This document shows positions 12,851-25,522 of a DNA stretch of 64,000 bases, piece by piece; the stretch's first letter is position 1; each line of letters opens with the position of its first letter. The position numbers were made by a program, and so were the translations under genes. Origin of the DNA: Aldrovandia affinis (taxonomy: Eukaryota > Chordata > Actinopteri > Notacanthiformes > Halosauridae); NCBI GenBank assembly GCA_029706075.1, contig JAINUG010000135.1:1365501-1429500 (forward strand). The letters are read 5' to 3'. A model generated the notes under the pieces. That model was not told where the DNA came from, ran no database searches, and worked only from the letters and a program-made list of their open reading frames with translations.

Positions 12851-14454
12851 GCATTAATACATGGTAAGATAGTCAGCAAAAGAGATCAGTGCCGTAATAC
12901 AGTAATAGACATAATCGTTGGCAGCTGCATACCATACCTGTAACACAGGGAAGGAAAATTACGTTTAAAAATTTTTTTTTTATCCCTTTGCTAAGCTGCC
13001 ATTGTATATGTTAAGCTGAGGTTAATATAGTATATGTCAACTTGGAATGGGCTGACAAGGGAAGCTTTATATACACAACAACCCCAGCAGCTGCCGGCGA
13101 CCCCTAGCAGCCACACACCAGCAAACAAGTCGACTCTAATCTCTCTGAGCATTCGGAACATTCTCTCCCCATTTCGCTGATAAAAATAAGAATTGGTGTC
13201 TTTTTAATCGGCTCTTTCAAGATGTCCTTCTGTCCGCACATCAGCATAGCTTGACCGCATATCACTGCTTCTAATGCTATCAGTCAAGGTGATGTCTTAT
13301 CTATTGGCAAAGTATCAGTGTGCTTTCATTTACACCCACTTCTTTTTATATCTGGTACACCATATCGCCCCAACACAGGTCTGCGAACTGTGTTACGAGC
13401 GCTATGTGGAACACATTTCTATTTTGACTGAGATATCATTCCAGCTACAACACTCCCAGCCAAGTGGAGTTTTGTTTATGAGACCTTAACTCGCATGGTA
13501 ATTGAGTGGTTCATTATCGTTAGTCTGTTTTCTTCAGCCAAGCTCATTGTATTTCTGCGTCCTATCTCAAGGCGGCCAGATGAGACTCTTGCCGAACGAG
13601 TAAATAAGGGGAATGGCATACAGAGGAATGCTTTCGTAATGGTTATGATTCCCTTGTTATCAAACGGAGCTCGTAGACCGTTGGGTCATTTCCATCTCCC
13701 TATTTCCACGACCATTTGAAGCTTCTTCTTCTTCCTTTTTCTTTTCTTTCTTGGTCTTAATTAAGTCTTTGAAATGAAATGTGCTGCGCTGCTCACAGAT
13801 GTAAACTTGAGCGCTCTGCGTGTACAATTCCACGCACGCCAGGATCCAATATCCGCCACCTCTGTAATTATCTCCTCTACCCTCTCTGCTAATCCCTGAT
13901 CTGCACTGTAAATCCAGCACCTGGCTAGTAAAATATTGGAACAACATGTGATCCCCTCATAATACCCATAATAATACCCGTAATAACTCATAATACCTAA
14001 TGATTTATCATTAGGACACTGCGTGTGTATGTGCTGCAGATGATTGGCATGCGGTAGCGAGTCTTGCTGCTCGTTTTCTGACCTCCCGCTATTATTTCTA
14101 TGACAATACATTCAAGAGACATATCTGCAGATTTAAAGTGCCTGTTATATAACAACAACAAAACACTGTACAAATACTTCGCGATAGAACACAAACAGTG
14201 TATATTCTTCAAATCAATGTTAATTGCATTGGCTTTTATTGCACTAAGGGTTTCTGTTATTTTCTACTTTGGTCTCCCCAAATAAAAGGGGTTTAATCTA
14301 TGCCAAAAAACATTATTCAGTTTACTGTAGATAAATGTATTTTTAAGAACTAATAGGCCACAGGTAACTGAAGCTGGAAAGTGCTTCTGATATTATACCT
14401 GGGAAAGGTATTTATGCTGGAACATCGAGGAAGTTTGTCAATTTTCCCACTCTG
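12851..14454. other. Unique sequence, no gene seen
   Basis: Short frames on both strands around 13270-14280 have no recognisable domains. A pyrimidine-rich CTTCTTCTT run lies at 13721-13750, and ATAATACC units repeat near 13960-14000. Confidence 0.4.
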
Positions 14455-14541
14455 TATGGATGTATGTGTGGGCGGGTGTGTCTATCCACAAGAGTGCATA
14501 TGCGTGTGTGTGTGCGTGTGGCCGTGTCTGCGCATACGTGT
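14455..14541. repeat. TG-rich low-complexity tract (insertion site)
   Basis: A GTGTG-rich stretch with CGCATAC words that abuts the first LTR. Similar TG-rich DNA resumes at 34380. The pre-insertion locus was therefore one degenerate TG tract that the retroelement split. Confidence 0.85.
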
Positions 14542-14608
14542 TGTGGCAGCCCAAGGGGCTGCCCAAGAAAATGGCTGCCGGGTCCTTCAACAAATGGGAG
14601 CCGAAAAC

Positions 14609-14624
14609 ACTACATTTCCCAGCA
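14609..14624 (+). promoter_or_regulatory. ZNF143/THAP11-like motif in the LTR (U3)
   Basis: ACTACATTTCCCAGCA matches the core of the remembered ZNF143 consensus ACTACAATTCCCAGCATGCA. It lies about 70 bases into the LTR and 70 bases upstream of the TATA-like box. It recurs at the same place in the other LTRs with little change. Binding is an inference. Confidence 0.5.
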
Positions 14625-14693
14625 GACCACAGTCACACCTGAGCCAAGTGGAAGTAACAGGACTAACGAACAGCTGAAGGCCATTTCAAGGCC

Positions 14694-14701
14694 TATTTAA
14701 A
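14694..14701 (+). promoter_or_regulatory. TATA-like box of LTR 1
   Basis: TATTTAAA sits about 150 bases into the LTR, a usual place for the U3 promoter. The same box is found in each LTR, so the array holds eight potential promoters in tandem. Confidence 0.55.
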
Positions 14702-15002
14702 GGGCTGACTCCCATTACCCATGGAGAGGAGTAGGAACGTGGGTGGAAAGGAGTTGCTGTGTGTTTTTGGAGAGTGAAACTGTGGAAGTCGATTGACCAG
14801 CCAGTATTTGGAAAGTGTTGGAGTGTGTTTGTTTTGTGTAGGAAAATTGGATTGCTTTGGATAACGACTACGGACTGGATTACGGAACTGACTTGGATTT
14901 GGAATTGGAACGGACATTGACAACGAGAAGGATTGCGGACTTTGTGTGTTTGTATTCCCCTGAAGACCCCACCCTTTGTTTTGTGTTGTCTAGAGTTTAT
15001 TT

Positions 15003-15008
15003 ATTAAA
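15003..15008 (+). terminator. Poly(A) signal variant in LTR 1
   Basis: ATTAAA lies about 100 bases before the LTR end and is followed by T/G-rich sequence. This fits the R/U5 boundary region of an LTR. No canonical AATAAA is seen in the LTR. Confidence 0.45.
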
Positions 15009-15110
15009 TTATCATTTTGGTTTTGAATACTGCCTCCTCCTGGTTCTTGAACTTGCCTACGCCCTCTGCAAGGTCCGTGAGTGTCGCCCAACCCCTGGGG
15101 ACACCACATA

Positions 15111-15128
15111 TGGTGGAGAATGCGGGCA
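15111..15128 (+). other. Primer-binding site complementary to tRNA-Ala
   Basis: TGGTGGAGAATGCGGGCA starts two bases after LTR 1. It equals the reverse complement of the 3' end of vertebrate tRNA-Ala (…TGCCCGCATTCTCCA plus CCA) at 18 of 18 bases, from memory of the tRNA sequence. The same site follows LTRs 2-7, for example at 17860, 20599, 23341, 26092, 28857 and 31620. LTR 8 is followed by flanking DNA instead. Confidence 0.88.
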
Positions 15129-17281
15129 GAGGGCATCACATATAGGCAAGAGGAGGTAGTGCAACTGTGAGCAGGATTTAGTTTTTTTTTGTTTGTGATT
15201 TTTGGAAAGCGACACTCCATGATGGAAGGGGACTGGACGATGGATCCAGACATGGAGGCTTGGCTGGAGGCAGAGGGGCACAAGCATCTGTCTAAAGCGC
15301 ACCAACGGTCCCTCAAAGTGTTTTTCCAGGCAAGTCCAGCCCTCAAATGCTCCTTTTTGGCGGGAATGGCGCCCGACGTTGCTGAGGCCATTGATGAAAT
15401 GGAGAGGGTGTTGAGAACCCTGAAGGGACGACACAAAAAAAAAAAAAAAGTCCTAAAGAAGGATGGCCACTCCTGCTCTGTGGTGCCCCTAGGAGAAGAG
15501 AGAAAATGTCCCGGGTAAGCCGCAAAAGCAGCATACTACTGTCGCAGGCAAGTGTGCTGGTTTAGAGGCGGAGTTAGGAGAGGCACAACTTGTGATCAAG
15601 GGCAAAGAGGACGAGATCCAGAAATTGGAGAAATGTTGTCGGGACCAGAAGGAGGACCTGGTGAAGAACCAGAGATGGGCGGCCATGGTGGAGGACCAAT
15701 GGCGAGTCACCCTCCGGGAGGTCCAACAACTGAAAGGTGTCCAGACTGAGCTGTACCGGACGAAAGCTGAGTTGGGGACCTCGGAGGAGCGCCATCTGGT
15801 GGCCATTGGGAGATTGCTGCAGGAGCACACTGACTCCCTGAGAGTGCTGGGAATCATGGCTGGGGAGCTGGAGAAGGACAAAGCATCCCTGGGCGATGAA
15901 GTGAGGCAGGTAGAGTCCCACAACCTGGCGCTCAAAGAGCAGGTAAGAAACCTAACCCAGATGTTGGATAATAAGCATCTGCAGTGTCTGGACAATCAGG
16001 AGTCCCAAGACCAGGCCAAAGAGGAGTATGTCAGGGCCTTGGGGATGTACAGAACAGGCTCGAGCAGAAGGAGGCGGAGCTAAGGAGGGCAGCGGAGACC
16101 CATGCGTCGAAGCAGATAAACTCCAGAGCGAGTGGAGCATGAGAGTGAGGGAAGACGGGAGCTGGAGGCTCAGTTTGAACAGGTGAGGACTCAACTAAAA
16201 GAACAAGTAAGGCAGGTTGTAGAGCTAGAGGGAGTCCGAGAGGATTTTTCAAACCTGAAGAACCTTTCAATAAAACAAAAAGAAAATATTCAGGCTTTGC
16301 AGGAACTTCAGCAAACGACCTATGCAGCACTGCTAATGGAACAAGGAAAAAGTGAAGAGCTTCTGGTCCTGAGGGAAAAAGTGCATGTCTTGGGTGAGAG
16401 GCTGAACCAAAAAGAAGCCCAGCAGCAGGCTACAGGAACTCTTTCGGACGTCCTCCAAATCCAAACAGAAACTTTGCTCCATCTACAGGATGAACTAAAA
16501 GGGTGAGTGTGGAACTTGAGTGTATAAAATGTGTTCCTATCACGAAAGACTCTAGCACGCAGGTGGAGATCTCGCAACCAGTGGAGCTGACCGTCGATGA
16601 TGACCAGACAGAGTTGAATAGTTGGTCCTCAGTCCCCCCTCAGCCTGCCGGATCTTGGAGGGGAACTGGAGGAGCAGGATGCTGGTCTTGTTGAACACCC
16701 AACCCTCTTCTGATGTGGTGAGTCCAACTCCGTCAAAGTTTAAAAGACTGAAAAGAAAAGTGAAGATTAGAGGTTCTCCACTAAAAGAGAAAAGGAAAAC
16801 GGACCAGGCAGATGTGTAGATGGAATGACCGTGGGAAGCGTGTGTGGAGCAGAGATCCAAGAAGGACAAAAAGAAAGACAAGGGAAAATTAACAGGGTTG
16901 TGAAGAACATGTTTTCACTGGATGCTGAATTTGACCCCCTGGAAGCAAAGGGACGTGGAAGAAAATGCTAAAGCGAGGACACTGCATTCGAAACGGCACA
17001 AAGTGTACCGGAGGAGCCATGGAGGGCTGGTGAAGACCAGAGCAGGAGCGGTGACTGCTCCGTCTGTGGAGGCCAGAGCCAGTATACCCATATGGCCACT
17101 TGGTGGCAGTAAGGTGAGCCACCTGCGTCACTCACTAATCTGCCAGATGTTTTTTCAGGCGATGAAGGAGATGGAATCTGGACATTTGACCCTGGCGGAA
17201 AACTGCCTGAGTGGACCTGGAGAGGGGGCCCTCCTGGTGGCTGCTGGACATAGGCCGCTCAGCCCTCCCGAGGTCAGAGCT

Positions 17282-17292
17282 GAGGAGGAGGG
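17282..17292 (+). other. Polypurine tract
   Basis: GAGGAGGAGGG lies two bases before LTR 2, where the plus-strand primer of an LTR element is expected. Equivalent tracts precede LTRs 3-8. Confidence 0.75.
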
Positions 17293-17294
17293 TG

Positions 17295-17857
17295 TGTGGC
17301 AGCCCAAGGGGCTGCCCAAGAAAATGGCTGCGGGTCCTTCAACAAATGGGAGCGAAAACACTACATTCCCAGCAGACCACAGTCACACCTGAGCCAAGTG
17401 GAAGTAACAGGACTAACGAACAGCTGAAGGCCATTTCAAGGCCTATTTAAAGGGCTGACTCCCATTACCCATGGAGAGGAGTAGGAACGTAGGTGGAAAG
17501 GAAGTTGCTGTGTGTTTTTGGAAGTGAAACTGTGGAAGTCGATTGACCAGCCAGTATTTGGAAAGTGTTGAGTGTGTTTGTTTTGTGTAGGAAAATTGGA
17601 TTGCTTTGGATAACGACTACGGACTGGATTACGGAACTGACTTGGATTTGGAATTGGAACGGACATTGACAACGAGAAGGATTTGCGGACTTTGTGTGTT
17701 TGTATTCCCCTGAAGACCCCACCCTTTGTTTTGTGTTGTCTAGAGTTTATTTATTAAATTATCATTTTGGTTTTGAATACTGCCTCCTCCTGGTTCTTGA
17801 ACTTGCCTACGCCCTCTGCAAGGTCCGTGAGTGTCGCCCAACCCTGGGGACACCACA
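17295..17857 (+). repeat. LTR 2
   Basis: 563 bp with the same order of signals as LTR 1, with which it shares a diagnostic base about 120 bases in. Confidence 0.94.
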
Positions 17858-20031
17858 TATGGTGGAGAATGCGGGCAGAGGGCATCACATATAGGCAAGA
17901 GGAGGTAGTGCAACTGTGAGCAGGATTTAGTTTTTGTTTGTGATTTTTTGAAAGCGACACTCCATGATGGAAGGGGACTGGACGATGGATCCAGACATGG
18001 AGAAGCAGCTGGAGGCAGAGGGCACAAGCATCTGTCTAAAGCGCTAACGGTCCCTCTCAAAGTGTTTTCAGGCAAGTCCAGCCCTCAAATGCTCCTTTTG
18101 GCGGGAATGGCGCCCGACGTTGCTGAGGCCATTGATGAAATGGAGAGGGTGTTGAGAACCCTGAAGGGACGACACAAAATAAAAAAGTCCTAAGAAGGAT
18201 GGCCACTCCTGCTCTGTGGTGCCCTGAGGGAGGAGAGAGAAAATGTCCCGGGTAAGCGCAAAAGCAGCATACTACTGTCGCAGAGCAAGTGTGCTGGTTT
18301 AGAGGCGGAGTTAGAGAGGCACAATGATCAAGAGGCAGGGCAAGGGCGAGATCCAGAAATTGGAGAAATGTTGTCGGGACCAGAAGGAGGACCTGGTGAA
18401 GAACCAGAGATGGCGAAGCCATGGTGGAGGACCAATGGCGAGTCACCCTCCCGGGAGGTCCAACAACTGAAAGGTGTCAGACTGAGCTGTACCGGACGAA
18501 AGCTGAGTTGGGGACCTCGGAGGAGCGCCATCTGGTGGCCATTGGGAGATTGCTGCAGGGAGCACACTGACTCCCTGAGAGTGCTGGGAATCATGGCTGG
18601 GGAGCTGGAGAAGGACAAAGCATCCCTGGGCGATGAAGTGAGGCAGGTAGAGTCCCACAACCTGGCGCTCAAAGAGCAGGTAAGAAACCTAACCCAGATG
18701 TTGGATAATAAGCATCTGCAGTGTCTGGACAATCAGGAGTCCCAAGACCAGGCCAAAAGGAGGAGTATGTCAGGGCCTTGGGGATGTACAGAACAGGCTC
18801 GAGCAGAAGGAGGCGGAGCTAAGGAGGGCAGCGGAGACCCATGCGTCCGAAGCAGATAAACTCCAGAGCCGAGTGGAGCATGAGAGTGAGGAAGGCGGGA
18901 GCTGAGGCTCAGTTTGAACAGGTGGGGACTCAACTAAAAGAACAAGTAAGGCAGGTTGTAGAGCTAGAGGGAGTCGAGAGATTTTTCAAACCTGAAGAAC
19001 CTTTCAATAAAACAAAAAGAAAATATTCAGGCTTTGCAGGAACTTCAGCAAACGACCTATGCAGCACTGCTAATGGAACAAGGAAAAGTGAAGAGCTTCT
19101 GGTCCTGAGGGAAAAAGTGCATGTCTTGGGTGAGAGGCTGAACCAAAAAGAAGCCCAGCAGCAGGCTACAGGGAACTCTTTCGACGTCTCCAAATCCAAA
19201 CAGAAACTTTGCTCCATCTACAGGATGAACTAAAAGGGTGAGTGTGGAACTTGAGTGTATAAAATGTGTTCCTATCACGAAGAAAGACTCAGCACGCAGG
19301 TGGAGATCTAGCAACCAGTGGAGCTGACCGTCGATGATGACCAGACAGAGTTGAATAGTTGGTCCTCAGTCCCCTCAGCCTGCCGGATCTTGGAGGGGAA
19401 CTGGAGGAGCAGGATGCTGAGGTCTTGTTGAACACCCAACCCTCTTCTGATGTGATGAGTCCAACTCCATTCAAAGTTTAAAAGACTGAAAAGAAAAGTG
19501 AAGATTAGAGGTTCTCCACTAAAGAGAAAAGGAAAACGGACCAGGCAGATGTGTAGATGGAATGACCGTGGGGAGCGTGTGGAGCAGAGATCCAAGAAGG
19601 ACAAAGAAAGACAAAGGAAAATTAACAGGGTTGTGAAGAACATGTTTTCACTGGATGCTGAATTTGACCCCCTGGAAGCAAAAGGACGTGGAAGAAAATG
19701 CTAAAGCGAGGACACTGCATTCAAAGCGGCACAAAGTGTACCGGAGGAGCCATGGAGGGCTGGTGAAGACCAGAGCAGGAGCGGTGACTGCTCCGTCTGT
19801 GGAGCCCAGAGCCAGTATACCCATATGGCCACTTGGTGGCAGTAAAAGGTGAGCCACCTCGTCACTCACTAATGTCTGCCAGATGTTTTTCAGAAGCGAT
19901 GAAGGAGATGGAATCTGGACATTTGACCCTGGCGGAAAACTGCCTGAGTGGACCTGGAGAGGGGGCCCTCCTGGTGGCTGCTGGACATAGGCCGCTCAGC
20001 CCTCCCGAGGTCAGAGCTGAGGAGGAGGGTG
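17858..20031 (+). mobile_element. Internal region, unit 2
   Basis: 2174 bp, the shortest and most degraded internal region. It has the same layout as the other units (primer-binding site, coiled-coil region, basic region, purine tract). The coding region is heavily broken, with ten or more interruptions. It shares an internal base variant with unit 4. Confidence 0.88.
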
Positions 20032-20596
20032 TGTAGCAGCCAAGGGCTGCCCAAGAAAATGGCTGCGGGTCCTTCAACAAATGGGAGCGAAAACACTACA
20101 TTTCCCAGCAGACCACAGTCACACCTGAGCCAAGTGGAAGTAACGGGACTAACGAACAGCTGAAGGCCATTTCAAGGCCTATTTAAAGGGCTGACTCCCA
20201 TTACCCATGGAGAGGAGTAGGAACGTGGGTGGAAAGGAGTTGCTGTGTGTTTTTGGAGAGTGAAACTGTGGAAGTGATTGACCAGCCAGTATTTGGAAAG
20301 TGTTGAGTGTGTTTGTTTTGTGTAGGGAAAATTGGATTGCTTTGGATAACGACTACGGACTGGATTACGGAACTGACTTGGATTTGGAATTGGAACGGAC
20401 ATTGACAAACGAGAAGGATTGGCGGACTTTGTGTGTTTGTATTCCCCTGAAGACCCCACCCTTTGTTTTGTGTTGTCTAGAGTTTATTTATTAAATTATC
20501 ATTTTGGTTTTGAATACTGCCTCCTCCTGGTTCTTGAACTTGCCTACGCCCTCTGCAAGGTCCGTGGAGTGTCGCCCAACCCTTGGGGACACCACA
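20032..20596 (+). repeat. LTR 3
   Basis: 565 bp. It starts TGTAG, a variant found elsewhere only in LTR 8, the outer right LTR. Confidence 0.94.
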
Positions 20597-22779
20597 TATG
20601 GTGGAGAATGCGGGCAGAGGGCATCACATATAGGCAAGAGGAGGTAGTGCAACTGTGAGCAGGATTTTAGTTTTTTTTTGTTTGTGATTTTTGGAAAGCG
20701 ACACTCCATGATGGAAGGGGACTGGACGATGGATCCAGACATGGAGGCTTGGCTGGAGGCAGAGGGCACAAGCATCTGTCTAAAGCGCACCAACGGTCCC
20801 TCAAAGTGTTTTTCCAGGCAAGTCCAGCCCTCAAATGCTCCTTTTTAGCGGAATGGCGCCCGACGTTGCTGAGGCCATTGATGAAATGGAGAGGGTGTTG
20901 AGAACCCTGGAAGGGACGACACAAAATAAAAAAAGTCCTAAAGAAGGATGGCCACTCCTGCTCTGTGGTGCCCCTAGGGAGAAGAGAGAAAATGTCCCGG
21001 GTAAGCCGCAAAGCAGCATACTACTGTCAGCAGGCAAGTGTGCTGGTTTAGAGGCGGAGTTAGAGAGGCACAACTTGTGATCAAGGGCAAAAGAGACGAA
21101 TCCAGAAATTGGAGAAATGTTGTCGGGACCAGAAGGAGGACCTGGTGAAGAACCAGAGATGGGCGGCCATGGTGGAGGACCAATGGCGAGTCACCCTCCG
21201 GGAGGTCCAACAACTGAAAGGTGTCCAGACTGAGCTGTACCGGACGAAAGCTGAGTTGGGGACCTCGGAGGAGCGCCATCTGGTGGCCATTGGGAGATTG
21301 CTGCAGGAGCACACTGACTCCTGAGAGTGCTGGGAATCATGGCTGGGGAGCTGGAGAAGGACAAAGCATCCCTGGGCGATGAAGTGAGGCAGGTAGAGTC
21401 CCACAACCTGGCGCTCAAAGAGCAGGTAAGAAACCTAACCCAGATGTTGGATAATAAGCATCTGCAGTGTCTGGACAATCAGGAGTCCCAAGACCAGGCC
21501 AAAGAGGAGTATGTCAGGGCCTTGGGGATGTACAGAACAGGCTCGAGCAGAAGGAGGCGGAGCTAAGGAGGGCAGCGGAGACCCATGCGTCCGAAGCAGA
21601 TAAACTCCAGAGCCGAGTGGAGCATGAGAGTGAGGGAAGACGGAGCTGGAGGCTCAGTTTGAACAGGTGAGGACTCAACTAAAAGAACAAGTAAGGCAGG
21701 TTGTAGAGCTAGAGGGAGTCCGAGAGGATTTTTCAAACCTGAAGAACCTTTCAATAAAACAAAAAGAAAATATTCAGGCTTTGCAGGAACTTCAGCAAAC
21801 GACCTATGCAGCACTGCTAATGGAACAAGGAAAAAGTGAAGAGCTTCTGGTCCTGAGGAAAAAGTGCATGTCTTGGGTGAGAGGCTGAACCAAAAAGAAG
21901 CCCAGCAGCAGGCTACAGGGAACTCTTTTCGGACGTCCTCAAACCAAACAGAAACTTTGCTCCATCTACAGGATGAACTAAAAAGGGTGAGTGGAACTTG
22001 AGTGTATAAAATGTGTTCCTATCACGAAAGACTCTAGCACGCAGGTGGAGATCTCGCAACCAGTGGAGCTGACCGTCGATGATGACCAGACAGAGTTGAA
22101 TAGTTGGTCCTCAGTCCCCCTCAGCCTGCCGGATCTTGGAGGGGAACTGGAGGAGCAGGATGCTGAGGTCTTGTTGAACACCCAACCCTCTTCTGATGTG
22201 GTGAGTCCAACTCCGTCAAAGTTTAAAAGACTGAAAAGAAAAGTGAAGATTAGAGGTTCTCCACTAAAGAGAAAAGGAAAACGGACCAGGCAGATGTGTA
22301 GATGGAATGACCGTGGGAAGCGTGTGTGGAGCAGAGATCCAAGAAGGACAAAGAAAGACAAAGGAAAATTAACAGGGTTGTGAAGAACATGTTTTCACTG
22401 GATGCTGAATTTGACCCTGGAAGCAAAAAGGGACGGGAAGAAAATGCTAAAGCGAGGACACTGCATTCAAACGGCACAAAGTGTACCGGAGGAGCCATGG
22501 AGGGCTGGTGAAGACCAGAGCAGGAGCGGTGACTGCTCCGCCTGTGGAGCCCAGAGCCAGTATACCCATATGGCCACTTGGTGGCAGTAAAGGTGAGCCA
22601 CCTCGTCACTCACTAATGTCTGCCAGATGTTTTTTCAGGCGATGAAGGGAGATGGAATCTGGACATTTGACCCTGGCGGAAAACTGCCTGAGTGGACCTG
22701 GAGAGGGGGCCCTCCTGGTGGCTGCTGGACATAGGCCGCTCAGCCCTCCCGAGGTCAGAGCTGAGGGGAGGGGAGGGTG
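20597..22779 (+). mobile_element. Internal region, unit 3
   Basis: 2183 bp with the standard layout. The middle of the coiled-coil region is well kept (for example 21327-21566). The region as a whole is broken, with about five or more interruptions. Confidence 0.88.
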
Positions 22780-23338
22780 TGTGGCAGCCCAAGGGGCTGC
22801 CCAAGAAAATGGCTGCCGGGTCCTTCAACAAATGGGAGCCGAAAACACTACATTTCCCAGCAGACCACAGTCACACCTTGAGCCAAGTGGAAGTAACGGG
22901 ACTAACGAACAGCTGAAGGCCATTTCAAGGCCTATTTAAAGGGCTGACTCCCATTACCCATGGAGAGGAGTAGGAACGGGTGGAAAGGAGTTGCTGTGTG
23001 TTTTTGGAGAGTGAAACTGTGGAAGTCGATTGACCAGCCAGTATTTGGAAAGTGTTGAGTGTGTTTGTTTGTGTAGGAAAATTGGATTGCTTTGGATAAC
23101 GACTACGGACTGGATTACGGAACTGACTTGGATTTGGAATTGGAACGGACATTGACAGAAGGATTGCGGACTTTGTGTGTTTGTATTCCCTGAAGACCCC
23201 ACCCTTTGTTTTGTGTTGTCTAGAGTTTATTTATTAAATTATCATTTTGGTTTTGAATACTGCCTCCTCCTGGTTCTTGAACTTGCCTACGCCCTCTGCA
23301 AGGTCCGTGAGTGTCGCCCAACCCCTGGGGACACCACA
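22780..23338 (+). repeat. LTR 4
   Basis: 559 bp, slightly shorter than the others. TATA-like box and ATTAAA signal are kept. Confidence 0.94.
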
Positions 23339-25522
23339 TATGGTGGAGAATGCGGGCAGAGGGCATCACATATAGGCAAGAGGAGGTAGTGCAACTGTGA
23401 GCAGGATTTAGTTTTTTTTTGTTTGTGATTTTTGGAAAGCGACACTCCATGATGGAAGGGGACTGGACGATGGATCCAGACATGGAGGCTTGGCTGGAGG
23501 CAGAGGGGCACAAGCATCTGTCTAAAGCGCACCAACGGTCCCTCAAAGTGTTTTTCCAGGCAAGTCCAGCCTCAAATGCTCCTTTTACGGGAATGGCGCC
23601 CGACGTTGCTGAGGCCATTGATGAAATGGAGAGGGTGTTGAGAACCCTGAAGGGACGACACAAAATAAAAAAAGTCCTAAAGAAGGATGGCCACTCCTGC
23701 TCTGTGGTGCCCCCTAGGGAGAAGAGAGAAAATGTCCCGGGTAAGCCGCAAAAGCAGCATACTACTGTCGCAGGCAAGTGTGCTGGTTTAGAGGCGGAGT
23801 TAGGAGAGGCACAACTTGTGATCAAGGGCAAAGAGGACGAGATCCAGAAATTGGAGAAATGTTGTCGGGACCAGAAGGAGGACCTGGTGAAGAACCAGAG
23901 ATGGCGGCCATGGTGGAGGACCAATGGCGGAGTCACCCTCGGGAGGTCCAACAACTGAAAGGTGTCCAGACTGAGCTGTACGGACTTTAAAAAGCTGAGT
24001 TGGGGACCTCGGAGGAGCGCCATCTGGTGGCCATTGGGAGATTGCTGCAGGAGCACACTGACTCCCTGAGAGTGCTGGGAATCATGGCTGGGGAGCTGGA
24101 GAAGGACAAAGCATCCCTGGGCGATGAAGTGAGGCAGGTAGAGTCCACAACCTGGCGCTCAAAGAGCAGGTAAGAAACCTAACCCAGATGTTGGATAATA
24201 AGCATCTGCAGTGTCTGGACAATCAGAGTCCCAAGACCAGGCCAAAGAGGAGTATGTCAGGGCCTTGGGGGATGTACAGAACAGGCTCGAGCAGAAGGAG
24301 GCGGAGCTAAGGAGGGCAGCGGAGACCCATGCGTCCAGCAGATAAACTCCAGAGCCGAGTGGAGCATGAGAGTGAGGGAAGACGGGAGCTGGAGGCTCAG
24401 TTTGAACAGGTGAGGACTCAACTAAAAGAACAAGTAAGGCAGGTTGTAGAGCTAGAGGAGTCCGAGAGGATTTTTCAAACCTGAAGAACCTTTCAATAAA
24501 ACAAAAGAAAATATTCAGGCTTTGCAGGAACTTCAGCAAACGACCTATGCAGCACTGCTAATGGAACAAGGAAAAAGTGAAGAGCTTCTGGTCCTGAGGG
24601 AAAAAGTGCATGTCTTGGGTGAGAGGCTGAACCAAAGAAGCCCAGCAGCAGGCTACAGGGAACTCTTTTCGGGACGTCCTCCAAATCCAAACAGAAACTT
24701 TGCTCCATCTACAGGATGAACTAAAAAGGGTGAGTGTGGAACTTGAGTGTATAAAATGTGTTCCTATCACGAAAGACTCTAGCACGCAGGTGGAGATCTC
24801 GCAACCAGTGGAGCTGACCGTCGATGATGACCAGACAGAGTTGAATAGTTGGTCCTCAGTCCCCCTCAGCCTGCCGGATCTTGGAGGGGAACTGGAGGAG
24901 CAGGATGCTGAGGTCTTGTTGAACACCCAACCCTCTTCTGATGTGATGAGTCCAACTCCGTCAAAGTTTAAAAAGACTGAAAAGAAAAGTGAAGATTAGA
25001 GGTTCTCCACTAAAGAGAAAAGGAAAACGGACCAGGCAGATGTGTAGATGGAATGACCGTGGGAAGCGTGTGTGGAGCAGAGATCCAAGAAGGACAAAGA
25101 AAGACAAAGGGAAAATTAACAGGGTTGTGAAGAACATGTTTTCACTGGATGCTGAATTTGACCCCTGGAAGCAAAAGGGACGTGGAAGAAAATGCTAAAG
25201 CGAGGACACTGCATTCAAACGGCACAAAGTGTACCGGAGGAGCCATGGAGGGCTGGTGAAGACCAGAGCAGGAGCGGTGACTGCTCCGTCTGTGGAGCCC
25301 AGAGCCAGTATACCCATATGGCCACTTGGTGGCAGTAAAGGTGAGCCACCTCGTCACTCACTAATGTCTGCCAGATGTTTTTTCAGGCGATGAAGGGAGA
25401 TGGAATCTGGACATTTGACCCTGGCGGAAAACTGCCTGAGTGGACCTGGAGAGGGCCCCTCCTGGTGGCTGCTGGACATAGGCCGCTCAGCCCTCCCGAG
25501 GTCAGAGCTGAGGAGGAGGGTG
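23339..25522 (+). mobile_element. Internal region, unit 4
   Basis: 2184 bp with the standard layout. The 5' part codes for the N-terminal and first coiled-coil stretch. The unit is broken, with about five or more interruptions. Confidence 0.88.

Larger units (their letters stand above)
14542..15108 (+). repeat. LTR 1 (outer left LTR)
   Basis: 567 bp. It carries in order a ZNF143-like word, a TATTTAAA box, a GT-rich stretch and an ATTAAA signal. It shares with LTR 2 a base variant about 120 bases in that sets them apart from LTRs 3-8. Confidence 0.95.
15109..17294 (+). mobile_element. Internal region, unit 1
   Basis: 2186 bp between LTRs 1 and 2. After the primer-binding site and a short T-rich leader comes the coiled-coil coding region (from about 15221). 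It is followed by an acidic stretch, a Lys/Arg-rich stretch and the purine tract at the 3' end. No protease, reverse transcriptase, RNase H or integrase motif is visible. The reading frame is broken, with roughly four to six interruptions. Confidence 0.88.
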
